DNA from: Streptomyces collinus Tu 365
GTDB taxonomy: Bacteria > Actinomycetota > Actinomycetes > Streptomycetales > Streptomycetaceae
Direction: 5' to 3'
Assembly (NCBI RefSeq): GCF_000444875.1
Contig: NC_021985.1
Span: 3,109,535-3,173,534 of the forward strand
DNA length: 64,000 bases
Below, piece after piece: positions 61,157 to 64,000 of the stretch. How positions within the stretch are numbered: the stretch's first letter is position 1; every line of letters starts with the position of its first letter. A model generated the notes under the pieces. The model saw only the letters and a program-made list of their open reading frames with translations. It had not been told where the DNA came from and made no database searches. The position numbers and the translations under genes are program-made.

Positions 61157-61771
61157 TCAGGCCGTGGGCGCCGGGCCCTCAGGCCGCGTGGGGGCGGGCG
61201 TGGGTCCGGGCGGCAGGTGGACGGTCATGATCACGTGGCAGGGCCCGTCGCCCGCGCCCCGGTAGACGTGCGCGGTGTCGCCGTCGAACGTGGCGGTCTG
61301 CCCGGCCTCGACGGTGTGCTCGGTGCCGTCGACGGTCAGGACCATACGGCCCCGCGTGACGCTGAGGGTCTCCACGACCCCGGCCTGGTGGGGGTGGCTG
61401 GGGTACTCCTCGCCCGGCTCCAGCTTCCAGCGCCAGACCTCCACGGGGGCCGGGCCCGTCGTCGTCAGCATGAGCCGCGCCTCGCTGCCGTGCTCCCCGG
61501 ACCACAGGGGCGCGACGGCGTCGGCGGAGACGACGCGGACGCGGCCCTCGGCCGGCCCCTGCATCAGGGCGGACACCGAGATGCCGAGGGTGTCGGCGAG
61601 CCGGACCAGGGTGGCCAGGTTGGGGTTGCCCTGGGCCTTCTCCAGACCCACCAGCGCGCCCTTGCTGACCTGGGCACGCCGGCTGAGTTCCTCCAGGGAC
61701 AGACCCGCGCGGACCCTGGCCGCCCGCACGTTGTACGCGACCGTCCGCAGGGCAGCGGCTGTCTCGGCCAC
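61157..61771 (-). CDS. XRE-family HTH regulator with C-terminal cupin sensor
   Basis: A 204-residue protein from GTG at 61771 (GAGGAT upstream). HTH_XRE lies at about residues 10-65 (VRAARVRAGLSLEELSRRAQVSKGALVGLEKAQGNPNLATL). A cupin_2 domain (about 115-190) has PSHPHQAGVVETLSVTRGRMVL and AGQTATFDGDTAHVYRG. Such regulators usually repress a divergent or adjacent transport/metabolism gene and respond to a small ligand in the cupin. The divergent EamA-type exporter operon is the obvious target. Confidence 0.9.
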   Translation of the reverse strand: MAETAAALRTVAYNVRAARVRAGLSLEELSRRAQVSKGALVGLEKAQGNPNLATLVRLADTLGISVSALMQGPAEGRVRVVSADAVAPLWSGEHGSEARLMLTTTGPAPVEVWRWKLEPGEEYPSHPHQAGVVETLSVTRGRMVLTVDGTEHTVEAGQTATFDGDTAHVYRGAGDGPCHVIMTVHLPPGPTPAPTRPEGPAPTA

Positions 61772-61896
61772 CTGATCACCATCCTCGGCTGGAGCAAGCT
61801 GGATCAATGGAATGTACCGCTCGGTCGTTTGGTTGACACCGGGCGGTCGGTCCGTTGTACGGTGCGGTCGTTCGACTGAATGGTAAGGGATGTGCT
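61772..61896. promoter_or_regulatory. divergent promoter/operator region with direct repeats
   Basis: TGTACCGCTCGGTCGTTT (61813-61830) and TGTACGGTGCGGTCGTTC (61856-61873) are imperfect direct repeats 43 bp apart, about four helical turns. A TTGACA at 61833-61838 lies between them and could be the -35 of the rightward promoter, whose start would then be covered by the second repeat. They are good candidates for XRE-cupin binding sites. Confidence 0.6.
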
Positions 61897-62733
61897 GTGA
61901 TCGCTCTGCTGCTGGCTCTGGGCAGCTCGCTCGCCTACGGGTGCGCCGACTTCCTCGGCGGCCTCGGCGCCCGTCAGGCCCATGTGCTGCGCACCGTGAT
62001 GATCGCGGCGCCGGCCAGTCTCGCGGTCGAACTGCTGCTGTGGCCGGTGCTCGGCGCCTCGTTCGACCCCGCGACGCTCGGCTGGGGCGCCGCGTCGGGC
62101 GTCGCCTCGGCGGCCGCGTTCGCCCTGCTCTACCGCACTCTGGCGATCGGCCCGATGAACGTGCTGTCGCCCGTGACCGCCCTGGTGTCCGCGGCCCTGC
62201 CCGTGGGCGTGGGCCTGCTCCAGGGCGAGCACCTGACCGCCGCCGGACTGGTGGGCCTGCCCCTGGCACTGGTGGCGGTGGTCCTGGTCAGCGCGGGCCA
62301 CGGCGCCGGCTCGGCCCGCCCCTCGCGGACCGCGCTGCTGCTGGCGTTCGGCGCGGGCGCGGCCATCGCGCTCCAGCTCGTCTTCCTGCACCAGGCGCCG
62401 TCCGGCAGCGGTGTGGCTCCGCTGATCACCGGACGCGCGGTCTCCTCGGCGGTCACCCTGGCCGCGGCCGGGCTGCTGCGCCGCAGGCTGGGCTCCGAGC
62501 GGCCCGCGTACGGGACGTCGGCGGCCGCGGGCGTCCTGGACTCCGTGGCGAACCTGCTGTTCCTGCTCGCCGCACGCAGCGGGGACCTCACCGTCGTCGC
62601 CGTGATCACCGCCCTCTACCCGGCCGGCACGGTCCTGCTCGCGCGTGGCGTGCTCGCGGAGCGCATCCACCGCGGGCAGCTCGTCGGCCTGGGCACCGCC
62701 GCCGTCGCCGTCGGCCTCCTCGCCCTGACCTGA
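61897..62733 (+). CDS. EamA/DMT-family exporter
   Basis: A 278-residue membrane protein, GTG start at 61897 with AAGGGA upstream. Ten hydrophobic segments are arranged as two EamA repeats, the first with GSSLAYGCADFLGGLGAR and LLYRTLAIGPMNVLSPVTAL, the second with LLFLLAARSGDLTVVAVITALYPAGTVLLARGVLAERI. Relatives export amino acids or other metabolites. It is divergent from the XRE-cupin gene and heads an operon with a PaiB-like protein and a B3/4 protein. Confidence 0.92.
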   Translation: MIALLLALGSSLAYGCADFLGGLGARQAHVLRTVMIAAPASLAVELLLWPVLGASFDPATLGWGAASGVASAAAFALLYRTLAIGPMNVLSPVTALVSAALPVGVGLLQGEHLTAAGLVGLPLALVAVVLVSAGHGAGSARPSRTALLLAFGAGAAIALQLVFLHQAPSGSGVAPLITGRAVSSAVTLAAAGLLRRRLGSERPAYGTSAAAGVLDSVANLLFLLAARSGDLTVVAVITALYPAGTVLLARGVLAERIHRGQLVGLGTAAVAVGLLALT

Positions 62734-62798
62734 GCGGCCCGCCGGCCCGCCGCCCCACCACCCCGTCCCCCCGCCCCCGAACGGAGGAGGAGAACACC

Positions 62799-63446
62799 AT
62801 GCTGGTCCACCCCTGGGACGCCGCCCTGGACGAGAGCGAGTGGCAGACCTGGATCGCCGACGGCCACGACTTCGGGCAGCTGAGCGTCAACGGCCTGCCC
62901 GGCCACCCGCCTGCCGTCGTCCCCACCCACTTCTGCTGCGACGGGCCCGCCCTCCTGGTCCACCTCGCCCGGCCCAACCCGGTCTGGGAGGCGATCGAGC
63001 GCGACCCGTGCGTCGTCCTCACCGTCATCGGCGACCACGCCTTCGTCCCCGGCCCCTGGCGCGCCCCGGCCGGCACCCCGCCCCTCGACGGGGTCCCGAC
63101 CAGCTACTACGCGGCCGTGCAGTTCACCTGCCGGGCCGGCGTCGTCGACGACCCCGGGGCCAAGGCCGAACTGCTGCGCCGCCAGCTCGCCCACTTCCAG
63201 CCCGACGGCGACCACGCCGCCGTCGCCGCCGACCGGCCGCCGTACGGGCGGATGCTGTCCGGCATCCGCGGTCTGCGTCTGGAGGTCACCGGCGTACGGG
63301 CCAAGTTCAAGTACGACGACCACAAGCCCGTCGAGCACCGGACCGCCGTCGCCGAACGCCTCGTCGCGCGCGGCGAGGGCCTGGACGTGCCCGCCGCGCA
63401 CCAGCAGCGCCGGCGCCTGGACCGCATGGGCCCCTGGAAGCAGTGA
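62799..63446 (+). CDS. PaiB-like FMN-binding negative transcriptional regulator family protein
   Basis: A 215-residue protein, ATG at 62799 with GGAGGAGG upstream. FMN_bind_2 features: GQLSVNGLPGHPPAVVPTHF, LLVHLARPNPVWEAI, VLTVIGDHAFVPGPWRAP, VPTSYYAAVQFTCRAGVVDD and the C-terminal IRGLRLEVTGVRAKFKYDDHK. Bacillus PaiB affects sporulation and protease genes, but most relatives are probably flavin-dependent enzymes. The start lies 66 bp downstream of the exporter. Confidence 0.9.
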   Translation: MLVHPWDAALDESEWQTWIADGHDFGQLSVNGLPGHPPAVVPTHFCCDGPALLVHLARPNPVWEAIERDPCVVLTVIGDHAFVPGPWRAPAGTPPLDGVPTSYYAAVQFTCRAGVVDDPGAKAELLRRQLAHFQPDGDHAAVAADRPPYGRMLSGIRGLRLEVTGVRAKFKYDDHKPVEHRTAVAERLVARGEGLDVPAAHQQRRRLDRMGPWKQ

Positions 63447-63511
63447 CCCGCCCCTCCCCCGCCCGGGCACCCGCCCACGCCCACCACAGCACAGGAAACG
63501 GAAACCCGTCC

Positions 63512-64000
63512 ATGTCCGCCTTCCACCTCGCCCCCGCCGTCGCGGACGCGTTCCCCGACACCCTCATCGCGCTGGTCACCGCCGGCGGCCTGCGCGGCGG
63601 CGAGCCCTGGCCGCACACCGTCACCGCCCTGGCGGCACTGGAGCAGCAGCTCGCCGACGGCACCTGGCGGCCCGCCGACGAGAGCGACCCGCGCATCGGG
63701 TCCTGGCACACCGCCTACCGCTCCTTCGGCACCAACCCGCGCCGGGTGCGCCCCAGCGTCGACGCGCTCGGCCGCCGTCTCGCAAGGAAGGGCAGCCTGC
63801 CGCGCATCAACCCGGCCGTCGACTCCTACAACGCGGTGTCCGTCCGCCACGGCCTGCCCGCCGGGGCCTTCGACCTGGACCGGGTCGACGGCGACGTCGT
63901 CATCCGCCGGGCCGACGGCACCGAGTCCTTCACCCCGCTCGGCGAGCCGGACACCGTGGAGCGGCCGAAGTCCGGCGAGATCGTGTACGCCGACGCCACC
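63512..64000 (+). CDS. B3/4-domain protein (phenylalanyl-tRNA synthetase beta B3/4-like), cut by window end
   Basis: At least 163 residues run to the right edge without a stop, from ATG at 63512 (AGGAAACGGAAACCC upstream). WHTAYRSFGTNPRRVRPSVDALGRRLARKGSLPRINPAVDSYNAVSVRHGLPAGAFDLDRV is characteristic of free-standing B3/4 domains, related to the editing module of PheRS beta. Such proteins may clear mischarged tRNA or act on other substrates. Third gene of the exporter operon. Confidence 0.88.
   Translation, partial: MSAFHLAPAVADAFPDTLIALVTAGGLRGGEPWPHTVTALAALEQQLADGTWRPADESDPRIGSWHTAYRSFGTNPRRVRPSVDALGRRLARKGSLPRINPAVDSYNAVSVRHGLPAGAFDLDRVDGDVVIRRADGTESFTPLGEPDTVERPKSGEIVYADAT

Overview
The window is very GC-rich with strong third-position GC bias, spurious long antisense ORFs, frequent GTG starts and actinobacterial gene families. 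Gene order (comEC, comEA, degV, leuS, rsfS, nadD, LCP, proA, proB, obg, rpmA, rplU, rne) points to a Streptomyces chromosome, running from the edge of a secondary-metabolite cluster, through a conserved core block, into a more variable region.

1-7.4 kb: end of a biosynthetic cluster. A divergent pair (NDP-hexose 3,5-epimerase, cut by the window edge, and a 4-ketoreductase) is followed by a PLP/Fe-S type 3-dehydratase, a 2,3-dehydratase and a 3-ketoreductase. Together these would make an NDP-2,3,6-trideoxy-L-hexose such as L-rhodinose. Acyl-CoA carboxylase beta and epsilon subunits follow; the beta active-site residue is Ile, as in acetyl-CoA-competent enzymes, so they probably supply malonyl-CoA for a polyketide. 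A strong convergent terminator closes the region. An arylamine N-acetyltransferase lies between it and the core block.

8.4-48 kb: core block. comEC/comEA, degV, and leuS with a leader-peptide attenuator (three consecutive Leu codons, then an intrinsic terminator). Then a two-gene redox module (heme-b membrane protein plus NuoF-like/ferredoxin protein), two identical tRNA-Ala(GGC) genes flanking a GT87 glycosyltransferase and two zinc-ribbon microproteins, a phosphoglycerate-mutase-like phosphatase with rsfS, an LCP glycopolymer ligase with nadD, two very small membrane proteins, an M48 protease, proA and proB. A wall-glycopolymer locus holds a decayed pyruvyltransferase pseudogene, a GT2, a TagF-like polymerase and a cytidylyltransferase-SDR fusion resembling CDP-ribitol synthases. 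Then obg, rpmA, rplU, a very large RNase E/G with internal duplication and repeated basic motifs, and a TIGR03936-type protein.

48-64 kb: variable region of membrane and lipid functions (a VLxPxG-repeat membrane protein, alpha/beta hydrolase, DUF805, BrkB-like, diacylglycerol-kinase-like) and a repeat-rich non-coding stretch at 54.2-54.8 kb. The most unusual unit is a three-gene operon (60123 down to 54812). It encodes an APC-family permease fused in one polypeptide to a SpoIIE/RsbU-like PP2C phosphatase and an RsbW-like kinase domain, an SDR lacking the usual catalytic Tyr/Lys, and a SulP transporter ending in a STAS domain, the fold normally targeted by such kinase/phosphatase pairs. I propose this as a candidate transporter-coupled partner-switching system. 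The right end carries an XRE-cupin regulator divergent from an EamA exporter, a PaiB-like flavoprotein and a truncated B3/4-domain gene.
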